64,000 nucleotides of DNA from Micromonospora sonchi. GTDB lineage: Bacteria; Actinomycetota; Actinomycetes; Mycobacteriales; Micromonosporaceae. The notes beneath the pieces are model-generated. The model had not been told where the DNA came from, ran no database searches, and saw only the letters and a program-made list of their open reading frames with translations. Shown one piece after another: positions 1 through 7,781 of the stretch. The translations under genes and the position numbers were made by a program. The DNA lies in assembly GCF_014646235.1 (NCBI RefSeq), contig NZ_BMNB01000017.1, positions 62,001 to 126,000 of the forward strand, read 5' to 3'. Numbering within the stretch: position 1 is the first letter of the stretch; every line of letters starts with the position of its first letter.

Positions 1-672
1 GTCGGCGACCGGCGCGAAGTCGACGTTGATCCCCATCGCGGCCAGTTCGGTGCCGGCGGCCCGCCAGGCGGCCTCGGTCAGCGCGGGATCGTCGGCTGCT
101 CCGGCGGCGAGCGCGCTGGGCAGCATGGTGACCCCGTCGGTGATCCGGGTGACCACGCCGTACTCCTGGTCGGTGCCGATCAGGAACGGCGCCAAGCCGG
201 CGGGCAGTTTCCCGGCGGCCGCGTGCAGCCCGGTGGTCAACTCCCGGACCTGCTTCGGGTTGTCGACGTTGGTGGTCTCCTGGTTGCCCTGGGTGGGGTC
301 GTCGGCGCTGAACCCCACCAGGATCAGCCCACCGAGCCGGTACTTCTCGATCATCTCGGCGGGCGTGTCGACGCCAGCGAGGGCCTGGTTACCGGCCACC
401 GAGCCGGCCGAGACACCGGTCGCCCGATCGCCGTACGCGTACGGCATCAGCACCTGGCCGACCAGGTCCTCGTCGGCCAACTCGGCGACCAGAGCGGCGG
501 CCCGGGCGGCCGGGTCGTCCGGCCCGGCGCTCGACGGCGGCGTCGGATCGGCCGGGGCGGTCGGGGACGGCTCCGGCCGCTGTCCGGGGCCGGTGCAGCC
601 GGAAACGAGCAGCACGGACGCGGCGAGGAGGGCGGCGGCGACCCGCCGGGTGGTGGTCGACACGCGGCCCAT
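1..672 (-). CDS. Glycoside hydrolase family 3 lipoprotein (beta-N-acetylhexosaminidase-like), 3' end outside window
   Basis: The reverse strand encodes an N-terminal signal ending in a lipobox (LLVSGC), so the protein is probably a lipid-anchored extracytoplasmic enzyme. A Pro/Ser-rich linker follows, then the start of a GH3 TIM barrel with EDLVGQVLMP, GLILVGFSADD, FLIGTDQEYGVVTR and GINVDFAPVAD. This order is typical of NagZ-like beta-N-acetylglucosaminidases, which act on peptidoglycan fragments or chitin oligomers. The reading frame is open to base 1, so the catalytic Asp and the His/Asp pair of the flexible loop lie outside. The ATG at 672 gives a complete signal peptide; a GTG five codons later is possible. 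Family assignment is firm, substrate is inferred. Confidence 0.85.
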   Translation of the reverse strand, partial: MGRVSTTTRRVAAALLAASVLLVSGCTGPGQRPEPSPTAPADPTPPSSAGPDDPAARAAALVAELADEDLVGQVLMPYAYGDRATGVSAGSVAGNQALAGVDTPAEMIEKYRLGGLILVGFSADDPTQGNQETTNVDNPKQVRELTTGLHAAAGKLPAGLAPFLIGTDQEYGVVTRITDGVTMLPSALAAGAADDPALTEAAWRAAGTELAAMGINVDFAPVAD

Positions 673-786
673 CCCACCAGCCCAACACGGATCGGGGCAA
701 CTCGACCTTGGGCCACCGATCGGCGGCCCGTGCCGGGGCGCACCGCCGCCCGCCGGCACGAAGCCGGCGGTCGTGCCGGCCGCTGG

Positions 787-1278
787 TCAGCCCACCCGGG
801 TGAGCAGGGTCACCGGAGCGCCGTCCCCGGCGTAGCGGTACGGCTCCAGTTCGGCGTCCCAGGCGGTGCCGAGTGCCTTGTCGAGGGCGTGCGCGAGGGC
901 TTCCGGCGCCCGCGCGGCGGCCATGATGCTGCGCAGCCGGTCCTCGCCGAGCTGGATGTCACCGGCGGCACCCACGGTGGCGCGGAACAGTCCCCGGCCC
1001 GGGACGTACATGAAACGCTCGCCGTCGGCGCCCGGACTGGGTTCCTCGGTGACCTCGAAACGGATCATGGGCCACTGCCGGAGGGCAGCGGCCAGCTCGG
1101 CGCCCGTCCCCGGACGACCGGACCACCCGCACTCGGCCCGGCGGGCGCCGGGGTCGACGGGCTGAGCGGTCCACTGCAGATCGACCGGCGCGGCGAGGAC
1201 GCGCGCGATCGCCCACTCGACGTGTGAGCACACGGCGAGCGGGGTCGAGTGGACGTATACGACGCCACGTGTTGGCAC
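787..1278 (-). CDS. DUF3145 family protein
   Basis: The 163-residue product begins MPTRGVVYVHSTPLAVCSHV and carries the VEWA, QWTAQP and MIRFEVTEE blocks that I recognise from the actinobacterial DUF3145 family. Its length matches the usual size of about 160-165 residues. The start is a GTG preceded by GGGAGG at good spacing. There is no signal peptide or membrane segment, so it should be cytoplasmic. It stands alone between divergent or terminated neighbours. Its function is unknown. Confidence 0.85.
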   Translation of the reverse strand: MPTRGVVYVHSTPLAVCSHVEWAIARVLAAPVDLQWTAQPVDPGARRAECGWSGRPGTGAELAAALRQWPMIRFEVTEEPSPGADGERFMYVPGRGLFRATVGAAGDIQLGEDRLRSIMAAARAPEALAHALDKALGTAWDAELEPYRYAGDGAPVTLLTRVG

Positions 1279-1450
1279 GAAGACCTCCCGGAGAGCGAGG
1301 TGCGTCTTCCCCTACGACCTCGCCCTGTCCGGGCCCGTTGCTGTGGAACACATGATGACTGGTGTGACGATGGTGCGCCAGGGATTCGGGAAATCCGTCC
1401 CCCGGAAATACCCGGACAGGGGACCGCTGTTCCACCTCGCGGCACCCGCG

Positions 1451-1479
1451 GTGACCAGCCGGGATCGTGGGTGTAAAGT
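1451..1479 (+). promoter_or_regulatory. Candidate sigma-70-type promoter for the 1574 gene
   Basis: GTGACC (1451-1456) and TAAAGT (1474-1479) are separated by 17 bases. This is a fair match to the -35/-10 consensus and would give a leader of roughly 90 bases before the GTG at 1574. It is predicted from sequence only. Confidence 0.4.
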
Positions 1480-1573
1480 TCACCGGCGGCCTGTGTCGTG
1501 TACAGCCTTCGCGGGTCATCCCGCACAGCCCCCGGACGTCCCGTCCTCCGTACGTCTTCCAAGGAGTCCCTCC

Positions 1574-1903
1574 GTGGCGAGCAACACCTCCAAGACCGCG
1601 CGCGCGTCAGTCCGGGCTGGCCAGGGTGGCCAGGGTGGCGCCCTCAGCGTGCTCGGTGAGTTCAAGTACCTCATCCCGCTCAACGGCGGCAAGCACGCCT
1701 ACGTGCGCAACCTGACCAACGGCAAGACCGCGCACCTGCGTACCGACTCCGAGGCCTTCGTCGAGGAGATCCGGACGCTGGCCGCCGCCGGCCACGCCAC
1801 CAAGATCCGGGCCGAGATCAGCAGCCTCAACGCCGTCCACCCGGGCGACGGCTGGGACGCCATCGAGAAGCGCCTGGTCGAGGCCGGCGTCTTCGAGGGC
1901 TGA
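1574..1903 (+). CDS. Small conserved-looking cytoplasmic protein, unknown function
   Basis: The product is 109 residues from a GTG preceded by AAGGAG at 1561-1566 (spacing 7). It has a Ser/Ala/Gly-rich N-terminus (about 25 residues), then a compact domain with LGEFKYLIPLNGGKHAYVRN, GKTAHLRTDSEAFVEEI and a helical end (GWDAIEKRLVEAGVFEG). There is no signal or TM segment. A promoter-like pair lies upstream and a strong hairpin terminator follows 23 bases after the stop, so it is probably a single-gene transcript. The codon pattern is that of a real gene. I cannot name a family. Confidence 0.75.
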   Translation: MASNTSKTARASVRAGQGGQGGALSVLGEFKYLIPLNGGKHAYVRNLTNGKTAHLRTDSEAFVEEIRTLAAAGHATKIRAEISSLNAVHPGDGWDAIEKRLVEAGVFEG

Positions 1904-1926
1904 TCCCCAGCCCGCCGGACAGCATC

Positions 1927-1961
1927 GCGAAGGCCCGCCGGGTGACCCGGCGGGCCTTCGC
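1927..1961. terminator. Strong hairpin terminator
   Basis: GCGAAGGCCCGCCGGG (1927-1942) and its exact complement (1946-1961) flank a 3-base loop. There is no long T tract, as is usual in high-GC actinomycetes. Confidence 0.8.
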
Positions 1962-2008
1962 TGCCTTGGAGCGACCGGCAGAAGGCGGTGGAGACGGGTG
2001 CTGGCACA

Positions 2009-2053
2009 CAAGGGGCCCTCCCTCTACCGCAGGCGTCAAGAAGGTGCCCTTCC
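2009..2053. repeat. GGGGCCCC-type dispersed repeat, copy 1 (degenerate)
   Basis: Two AAGGGGCCC-like half elements flank the core CTCTACCGCAGGCGT. Related copies occur at 15011, 17682, 46523 and 51085. This copy is the most diverged (second half GGTGCCC). Confidence 0.75.
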
Positions 2054-2107
2054 TCGCACCTGTAATCTCGTGCGGTTGGTCGGCGGCGTCACGAGGAGAA
2101 GCGAGCG

Positions 2108-4222
2108 GTGGATCAGAGCACCCTGGATCAGGAGATCGCCGTCGAGCAGCGGCATCTCGATCGGGTGTACGCGCGACTGGCCGAGCTGCGCCGCGACGCG
2201 GTACGCGCCGAGCGGGAGGGCTACCGGCTGGCCCGGGTCGGCAACTACGGCGCGCTGGTGGAGCGCGACGCGATGGTCTTCCACGCCGCCCAGCAACGCC
2301 ACCGGCTCGACGCCGAGTACGAGGGACTGGTCTTCGGCCGGCTCGACCTGCACGACGGGCAGGTGCTGCACGTCGGGCGGCTCGGCATCCGTGCCGAGGA
2401 CGCCAGCACGCTGGTGGTGGACTGGCGGGCCCCGGCCGCCGCCGCGTTCTACCGGGCCACCCCCGCCGAGCCGCTGGGCGTGGTGCGACGCCGGACGATC
2501 CAGTCCAGTGGCGAGCGGGTCACCCGGATCGAGGACGACCTGCTCGACCCGGACGCCGCACCGCCGGACATGCCCGTGGTGGGCGACGGCGCACTGCTGG
2601 CCACCCTGTCCCGGGCCACCGGCCGGGGCATGCGCGCCATCGTGGCGACCATCCAGCGCGAGCAGGACGATGCGATCCGCTCCCCCGGTTCGGGAGTCAC
2701 CCTCGTCTCCGGCGGTCCGGGCACCGGCAAGACGGCGGTGGCGCTGCACCGGGCCGCGTACCTGCTCTACTCCGACCGCAGCCGGTACGCCGGCGGCGGC
2801 ATCCTGGTCATCGGCCCGTCCTCGGTCTTCGTCGAGTACATCGCCTCGGTGCTGCCGTCGCTGGGCGAGGAGACCGCCACCCTGCACTCGCTGGGCAGCA
2901 TCTTCCCCGGGGTGGCCGCCACCCGGACCGATCCGCCCGAGGTGGCGGCGATCAAGGGCTCGCTGCGGATGCGTCGGGTGCTGGAGCGGGCGACCCGGGA
3001 CGCGGTGCCCGACTCGCCGACCGAGCTGCGCCTGCTCTACCGGGGGCAGTTGCTGCGGCTGGAGCGGACCGAACTGGACGCCATCCGCGACCGGGCGTTG
3101 CCCCGGGGCGCCCGCCGCAACGAGGTACGCCGGGCCGGCTTCGACGGCGTGCTCGCCGCGCTCTGGGCGCAGGCCCGCCGGCTGGGCATCTCCGGTCTGC
3201 CGGAGCAGCGCTCCTTCGAGGACGAACTGATCGACCGCACGGACTTCCGGGACTTCCTCAAGGCCTGGTGGCCCCGGTTGCATCCCCGGCACGTGCTGGA
3301 CTGGCTGGCGCATCCGGAGCGGTTGCGCCGCTACGCCGCCGGCCTCCTCTCGAACGCCGAGACCCGGCTGCTGGGCCAGGCGTACCGGGAGTCGGCCGAG
3401 CACGGGCCGAGCGTCGCCGACGTGGCGCTGCTCGACGAACTGGACGCGCTGCTCGGCAAGCCGATGCGCCCGGCCCGCCGGAAGCGGGATCCGTTCCAGT
3501 TGGCCGGCGGGGTGCGCGAGCTGAGCACCTTCGCCGACCGGCAACGGGCCGCCCGGCAGGCGGCCCGCGAACGCCCGGAGGATTATCGGGACTACGCCCA
3601 CGTGGTGGTCGACGAGGCGCAGGACGTGTCGCCGATGCAGTGGCGGATGATCGGCCGACGCGGGCGGCTGGCCTCCTGGACCGTGGTCGGCGACCCGGCG
3701 CAGACCGCCTGGACGGGTGACGCGCAGGAGTTGTCCCGGGCCCGGGACCAGGCGCTGGGCCGGCGCCGCCGGCACCGGTTCACGCTCACCACCAACTACC
3801 GCAACTCGGCGGAGATCTTCGCGGTGGCGGCGGCCGAGATCCGCCGGGCGTACCCGGATCTCGAGCTGCCGACCGCGGTCCGCACCACCGGGGTCGACCC
3901 GGTCCGGCTGGCGGTGCCGGCGGCGGAGTTGGAGAGCAGCGTCGTGACGGCGGCGCGCGCCCTGCTCGACGAGGTCGAGGGCACCGTCGGAGTGATCACC
4001 CCGGTGCCGCGCCGCGACGAGGTCGCGGCCTGGCTCGGCGGGCTCGGCGGGGAGCGCCTGGCGGTGGTGACCAGCCTGGAGGCCAAGGGCATGGAGTACG
4101 ACGGGGTGGTGCTGGTCGCGCCGGGCGAGATCCGCGCGGAGCCGGGTGCCGGCGTACGGACCCTCTACGTCGCCCTGTCCCGGGCCACCCAGCGGCTGAC
4201 CACGGTCGATCCGACCGGCTGA
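2108..4222 (+). CDS. helR: HelD/HelR-type UvrD-like helicase, RNA polymerase-recycling ATPase
   Basis: This superfamily 1 motor has 704 residues. Residues 1-190 form an acidic coiled-coil N-terminal arm (LDQEIAVEQRHLDRVYARL) of the kind HelD proteins insert into the RNA polymerase secondary channel. Walker A is GGPGTGKTAVALHRAAY near residue 202 and Walker B is VVDEAQDVSPMQW near 500. The C-terminal motifs include LTTNYRNSAEI and TLYVALSRATQRL. HelD-class proteins remove stalled or drug-bound polymerase from DNA, and actinobacterial HelR proteins are linked to rifamycin tolerance. The GTG start has GAGGAGA at 2093-2099. Copy 1 of the dispersed repeat sits just upstream. I did not find a convincing rifamycin-associated element. 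The family is firm; the HelR rather than HelD label is likely. Confidence 0.85.
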   Translation: MDQSTLDQEIAVEQRHLDRVYARLAELRRDAVRAEREGYRLARVGNYGALVERDAMVFHAAQQRHRLDAEYEGLVFGRLDLHDGQVLHVGRLGIRAEDASTLVVDWRAPAAAAFYRATPAEPLGVVRRRTIQSSGERVTRIEDDLLDPDAAPPDMPVVGDGALLATLSRATGRGMRAIVATIQREQDDAIRSPGSGVTLVSGGPGTGKTAVALHRAAYLLYSDRSRYAGGGILVIGPSSVFVEYIASVLPSLGEETATLHSLGSIFPGVAATRTDPPEVAAIKGSLRMRRVLERATRDAVPDSPTELRLLYRGQLLRLERTELDAIRDRALPRGARRNEVRRAGFDGVLAALWAQARRLGISGLPEQRSFEDELIDRTDFRDFLKAWWPRLHPRHVLDWLAHPERLRRYAAGLLSNAETRLLGQAYRESAEHGPSVADVALLDELDALLGKPMRPARRKRDPFQLAGGVRELSTFADRQRAARQAARERPEDYRDYAHVVVDEAQDVSPMQWRMIGRRGRLASWTVVGDPAQTAWTGDAQELSRARDQALGRRRRHRFTLTTNYRNSAEIFAVAAAEIRRAYPDLELPTAVRTTGVDPVRLAVPAAELESSVVTAARALLDEVEGTVGVITPVPRRDEVAAWLGGLGGERLAVVTSLEAKGMEYDGVVLVAPGEIRAEPGAGVRTLYVALSRATQRLTTVDPTG

Positions 4223-4319
4223 GCCGGCCGCACGGGCCGCACCTGGCGCCGAGAATTGCACACATAGCGATGTCGGCATAGATCTGCCGCCGGTCCGGCG
4301 GACGGCGGATGGTGTCTGC

Positions 4320-5237
4320 GTGGGCGCGGGTCATGACCACCACCACGCCGCGGTGTCGACCGCCGCGCACCGCCACTCCGGCCGGCTGTGGGCGGCGTTC
4401 GCCCTGCTCGGCGCCCTGATGGTGGTCGAGGCGGTGACCGCCCTGCGGACCGGCTCGCTGGCCCTGCTCTCCGACGCCGGGCACATGTTCACCGACGTGC
4501 TGGGCATCGGAATGGCACTCGCGGCCGTCGCCGCCACCCGCCGACCCGGCGCCGACCCGCAGCGCACCTTCGGCCTCTACCGCCTGGAGGTGCTCGCCGC
4601 GCTGGCCAACGCCGTACTGCTCGCCGGCGTCGCGGTCTACGTCCTGGTCGAGGCGGTACGCCGGTTCGGCCACCCGCCCGAGGTGCTCGCCGGGCCGGTG
4701 CTGGTGGTGGCCACACTGGGCCTGCTCGCCAACCTGGCCGCGTTCGCGCTGCTGCGGCCCGGGGCGAGGGTCAGCATCAACCTGCGCGGGGCGTACCTGG
4801 AGGTGCTGGCCGACCTGCTCGGCTCACTGGGGGTCATCGCGGCGGCGCTGCTGATCGCGGTGACCGACTGGTGGTGGGCCGACCCGCTGGTGGCGGTCGC
4901 GATCGGTCTGTTCATCCTGCCCCGGACGTGGCGCCTCGGCCGGACGGCGGTACGGATCCTGGTGCAGGCCGCCCCGGAGCACCTCCAGGTCACCGCGGTG
5001 CACGACCGGCTGGCCGCGGTGCCCGGCGTGGCCGGCGTCCACGACCTGCACGTCTGGACGCTCACCTCCGGCATGGAGGTGGCCTCGGCGCATTTGATCA
5101 TGGCCCCCGGCGCCGACGTCGGCGCGGTGCTGGCCGCCGCCCGCACGGCGCTGCACGAGGACTTCCACATCGAGCACGCCACCCTTCAGCTCGAACCGGG
5201 CGCGAACCCCGGGGCCTGCGGTCCGGTCGAGTGGTAG
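4320..5237 (+). CDS. Cation diffusion facilitator (CzcD/ZitB-like) metal exporter
   Basis: The 305-residue protein has a His-rich N-terminus (GHDHHHAAVSTAAHRH), about six membrane segments and the CDF metal site SDAGHMFTD around residues 51-59. The second Asp-bearing helix is EVLADLLGSLGVI, near residue 160. The C-terminal cytosolic domain has the HDLHVWTLTSG signature. Family members export Zn2+, Co2+ or Cd2+ in exchange for protons. It starts with GTG, and a TTG-poor, SD-poor upstream region leaves the exact start open by a few codons. It is monocistronic; the metal is not determinable from sequence. Confidence 0.9.
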   Translation: MGAGHDHHHAAVSTAAHRHSGRLWAAFALLGALMVVEAVTALRTGSLALLSDAGHMFTDVLGIGMALAAVAATRRPGADPQRTFGLYRLEVLAALANAVLLAGVAVYVLVEAVRRFGHPPEVLAGPVLVVATLGLLANLAAFALLRPGARVSINLRGAYLEVLADLLGSLGVIAAALLIAVTDWWWADPLVAVAIGLFILPRTWRLGRTAVRILVQAAPEHLQVTAVHDRLAAVPGVAGVHDLHVWTLTSGMEVASAHLIMAPGADVGAVLAAARTALHEDFHIEHATLQLEPGANPGACGPVEW

Positions 5238-5384
5238 CGAGATAGGCAAAGGTAGGGCATTGTCCGCTTGTGTCTGATTCACTGGTGAGCGAGCGAATAC
5301 CACGAGTCACAGCGGCTGCACCAGTCACAGCAGCCCCGGTAGGCTCGAACCCGGCCTCCGCCAGGCGGCACCCAACGGTGCCGG

Positions 5385-5506
5385 CGGTGGTCGCCGCCTA
5401 ATCGCCCGCCAGGGCGAGCCGGGGAACCACGTTCCTGGGGTGCATCCGCACACGCGGTAGGGATCTTCCGTCCCGAACCCGTCAGCTAACCCGGTCGGCG
5501 GCTGAC
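5385..5506 (+). promoter_or_regulatory. c-di-AMP (ydaO-yuaA) riboswitch
   Basis: The leader contains the conserved aptamer blocks in order: AGCCGGGGAACC (5417-5428), GGGGTGCATCCG (5438-5449), TAGGGATCTTCCGTCCCGAA (5459-5477) and CCGTCAGCTAACCC around 5479-5492. GCCGCC (5393-5398) can pair with GGCGGC (5497-5502) to close the structure. In actinobacteria this class usually precedes cell-wall hydrolase genes, as it does here. The ribosome binding site follows directly. Coordinates of the outer stem are approximate. Confidence 0.88.
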
Positions 5507-5520
5507 GGAAGGACATGTGC

Positions 5521-6618
5521 ATGCCAGCAGTGGCAACCGTGAGACCGGCCGCCCGAATGGCGGCCCTGATCGCCGCAGGGCTCGTCCTCGCGCTGAGCGT
5601 CGCGCTCGCACCGTTCAGCCCCGCGGCCGCCGCGCCACCGGGGTTGCGCGCGGCGGCCCCCGGCGACGTGGACGACGAGGGCGGCACCCCGGCGCTACGC
5701 GCCCAGTTGGAGGCGGCCAGCAAGGGCTATCTCGACGCCAAGGCCGCACTGGACCGCTCGGTCAAGCGGCAGAAGCAACTGGCCGACCAGCTCAGCAGCA
5801 CCGAGGAGCAACTCGGCGAACGGTCCGCCAAGGTCGCCGAGATCGCCGCGCAGGCCTACCGCAGCGGGCGGCTCGGCGCCGCGTCGGCGCTGCTCAACAG
5901 CGGCTCCCCGGCCGGCTTCATGGACCGGGCGGCGGCGCTGGACGCGGTGGCCGCCAACGAGGACCGCGCGGTACGCGAGCTCCAGGCCACCCGGAACGAG
6001 ATCCGCAAGACCAAGCAGGCCCTGGACGTGGAGGTCAAGGAGCAGCGCAAGCAGGTCGCCGTGATGGCCAAGCGCAAGGAGCAGGCCGAACGGGCGCTGA
6101 CCGTCGCCAACGAGCGGGCCGAGGCGGCCGAGCGCGCCTCCGCGGCCAACCGGGCACCGACCAGCAACAGCGCCCGGTCCAGCGCCACCGCCAAGCCCGC
6201 GCCGCGCAACTCCAACGGCTCCTGGCCGGCGGAATCGTGCAGCGTGAACGACCCCACCCCGGCCAACGGCTGCATCACCCCGCGCACGCTGCACGCGTTG
6301 CAGCAGGCCAAGGCGGCCGGCTTCACCCGCTACGTCTCCTGCTACCGCTCGGGTGGCTCGGGTGAGCACCCGAAGGGTCGGGCCTGCGACTTCGCGGCGC
6401 AGAAGAACGGCTTCGGCGGGGCGGCCACCGGCGGCGACCGGACGTACGGCAACAACCTGGCGGCGTACTTCGTGAACAACGCCGACCGGCTCGCCGTGCT
6501 CTACGTGATCTGGTACAAGCAGATCTGGCTGCCCAGCAGCGGATGGAAGTCGTACAGCGGCGCTCGCGGCGACCCGTCCAGCGACCACACCAACCACGTC
6601 CACCTGTCGGTGTACTGA
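5521..6618 (+). CDS. Secreted coiled-coil protein with C-terminal ARB_07466-like domain (wall hydrolase-type)
   Basis: The 365-residue product has a Sec signal peptide (about 1-38, ending SPAAAAPPG) and a long Ala/Lys/Glu-rich coiled coil (about 60-205, like the NlpC/P60 and RipA lids). A Ser/Asn linker leads to a C-terminal domain with CYRSGGSGEHPKGRACDFA and SSDHTNHVHLSVY, whose His/Asp residues resemble metal-dependent wall peptidases. The ATG at 5521 is preferred because GGAAGGA (5507-5513) is 7 bases away; the ATG at 5515 is only 1 base away. Expression is likely under the c-di-AMP riboswitch, which fits a cell-wall role. Catalysis has not been shown for this domain family as far as I know. 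Confidence 0.8.
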   Translation: MPAVATVRPAARMAALIAAGLVLALSVALAPFSPAAAAPPGLRAAAPGDVDDEGGTPALRAQLEAASKGYLDAKAALDRSVKRQKQLADQLSSTEEQLGERSAKVAEIAAQAYRSGRLGAASALLNSGSPAGFMDRAAALDAVAANEDRAVRELQATRNEIRKTKQALDVEVKEQRKQVAVMAKRKEQAERALTVANERAEAAERASAANRAPTSNSARSSATAKPAPRNSNGSWPAESCSVNDPTPANGCITPRTLHALQQAKAAGFTRYVSCYRSGGSGEHPKGRACDFAAQKNGFGGAATGGDRTYGNNLAAYFVNNADRLAVLYVIWYKQIWLPSSGWKSYSGARGDPSSDHTNHVHLSVY

Positions 6619-6633
6619 CTCCAACGACACGCA

Positions 6634-6661
6634 GGGTGGGTCGCCGTGCGGCGGCCCACCC
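6634..6661 (+). terminator. Hairpin after the wall-protein gene
   Basis: GGGTGGG (6634-6640) pairs with CCCACCC (6655-6661), with further inner pairing CGCCG/CGGCG. Confidence 0.55.
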
Positions 6662-6783
6662 GCTGTCGTTTCCCGCGCCCTCCGCCGGGGGCGCGCCCCC
6701 GCCCGTCGCCGTGCGCCCCCGCACCACCTTCGTTACGGTCCAACCAGTGAGCGGACATTTCGTCGCGAGCGGGAGGAATGACC

Positions 6784-6804
6784 ATGGATAGGTGTCAGCC
6801 ATGA
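6784..6804 (+). CDS. Candidate leader mini-ORF coupled to the PfkB gene
   Basis: A seven-codon frame (MDRCQP, stop) begins at an ATG 6 bases after GGGAGGA (6771-6777). A second in-frame ATG lies at 6778. Its TGA (6802-6804) overlaps the ATG of the PfkB gene as ATGA. The only good ribosome site is positioned for the mini-ORF, so the kinase may be translated by coupling. The alternative is that the kinase starts at GTG 6792 and no leader exists. Confidence 0.35.
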   Translation: MDRCQP

Positions 6805-7781
6805 GCGGCCGGGTGATGGTCTTCGCGCCCACACCACTGCTCACCGTCACGATCGATCAGCCCAACGAGACCCCGGAGCTGCACCTGCATCCCGGCGGTC
6901 AGGGCGTCTGGCAGGCCCGGATGGTGCTGTCGCACGGCGTCGACGTGGTGCTCTGCACGGCGCTCGGCGGCGAGATCGGGCAGGTGTTGGAACCGCTGCT
7001 GGTCAGCGAGGGAGTCGACCTCAAGGTGGTGACGCGCGACTCGGGCGGCAGCGGCGGATACGTGCACGATCGCCGCGGGGGCACCCGGCAGGAAATCGTC
7101 GACGTGACCGGCCAGCCGTTCAGCCGACACGAGCTGGACGAGCTGTACAACCTGGCGCTCGGCGAGGGGCTGTGCGCGGCGGTGAGCGTGCTGAGTGGCC
7201 CGAACCATCCTTCGCTGGTCCCGGCCGACCTCTACCGGCGCTTCGCCGCCGACCTCGGCTCCAACGGCAGCCGGGTGGTGGTCGACCTCAGCGGCGAGCA
7301 CCTGACCGCCGTGCTGGACAGCGGCGTGTTCTTCCTCAAGGTCAGCCACGAGGAGCTGATCGCCGACGGGCGGGCGGCCGGCGACGGGGAGGAGCAGCTC
7401 ACCCGCGCTCTGCACGAGCTGCACGCCGCCGGCGCCGAGAACGTGGTGGTCAGCCGGGCCGACCGGCCGGCGCTGGCGCTGGTCGACGGCGAGGTGTTCG
7501 AGGTGCGGATGCCGCGGCTGGAGGCCGCCGATCCGCGCGGGGCGGGTGACTCGATGACGGCCAGCGTGGCGGCCGTGGTGGCCCGGGGCGGCGACCTGCG
7601 CACCGCGATCCGCACCGGCGCGGCGGCCGGCGCGCTGAACGTCACCCGGCACGGTCTGGGCACCGGGCGGCTCGAATCGATCAACGGCCTGGTCGACCGG
7701 GTTCGGCTGGAACCGGCGGGAATCCTTCCCCAGGGGCGCACCACCCCGGACGAGCTGGCCCAGCGGGTGGCCGGGCGATGA
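6801..7781 (+). CDS. PfkB-family sugar kinase (1-phosphofructokinase-like)
   Basis: The 326-residue protein has the PfkB glycine motif near the N-terminus (HPGGQGVWQARM) and the C-terminal signature DPRGAGDSMTASVAA, which holds the catalytic Asp of GAGD. The family phosphorylates sugars or sugar phosphates with ATP; the closest fold pattern is 1-phosphofructokinase/tagatose-6-phosphate kinase, with GGQGVWQ replacing the usual GGKGxN. Substrate is therefore uncertain. The gene overlaps surE by 4 bases (ATGA), so the two are co-translated. See the mini-ORF entry for the start problem. Confidence 0.8.
   Translation: MSGRVMVFAPTPLLTVTIDQPNETPELHLHPGGQGVWQARMVLSHGVDVVLCTALGGEIGQVLEPLLVSEGVDLKVVTRDSGGSGGYVHDRRGGTRQEIVDVTGQPFSRHELDELYNLALGEGLCAAVSVLSGPNHPSLVPADLYRRFAADLGSNGSRVVVDLSGEHLTAVLDSGVFFLKVSHEELIADGRAAGDGEEQLTRALHELHAAGAENVVVSRADRPALALVDGEVFEVRMPRLEAADPRGAGDSMTASVAAVVARGGDLRTAIRTGAAAGALNVTRHGLGTGRLESINGLVDRVRLEPAGILPQGRTTPDELAQRVAGR

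Noticed and set aside
2009..2107. Rifamycin-associated element before helR
   Set aside because: I looked for the inverted repeat linked to rifamycin-inducible genes and found only the dispersed GGGGCCC repeat, not a convincing match.
2036..4279. 747-codon open frame antisense to the HelR-type helicase
   Set aside because: It is a mirror of GC-biased codons on the plus strand, has no recognisable domain, and the plus strand has a clear P-loop helicase.
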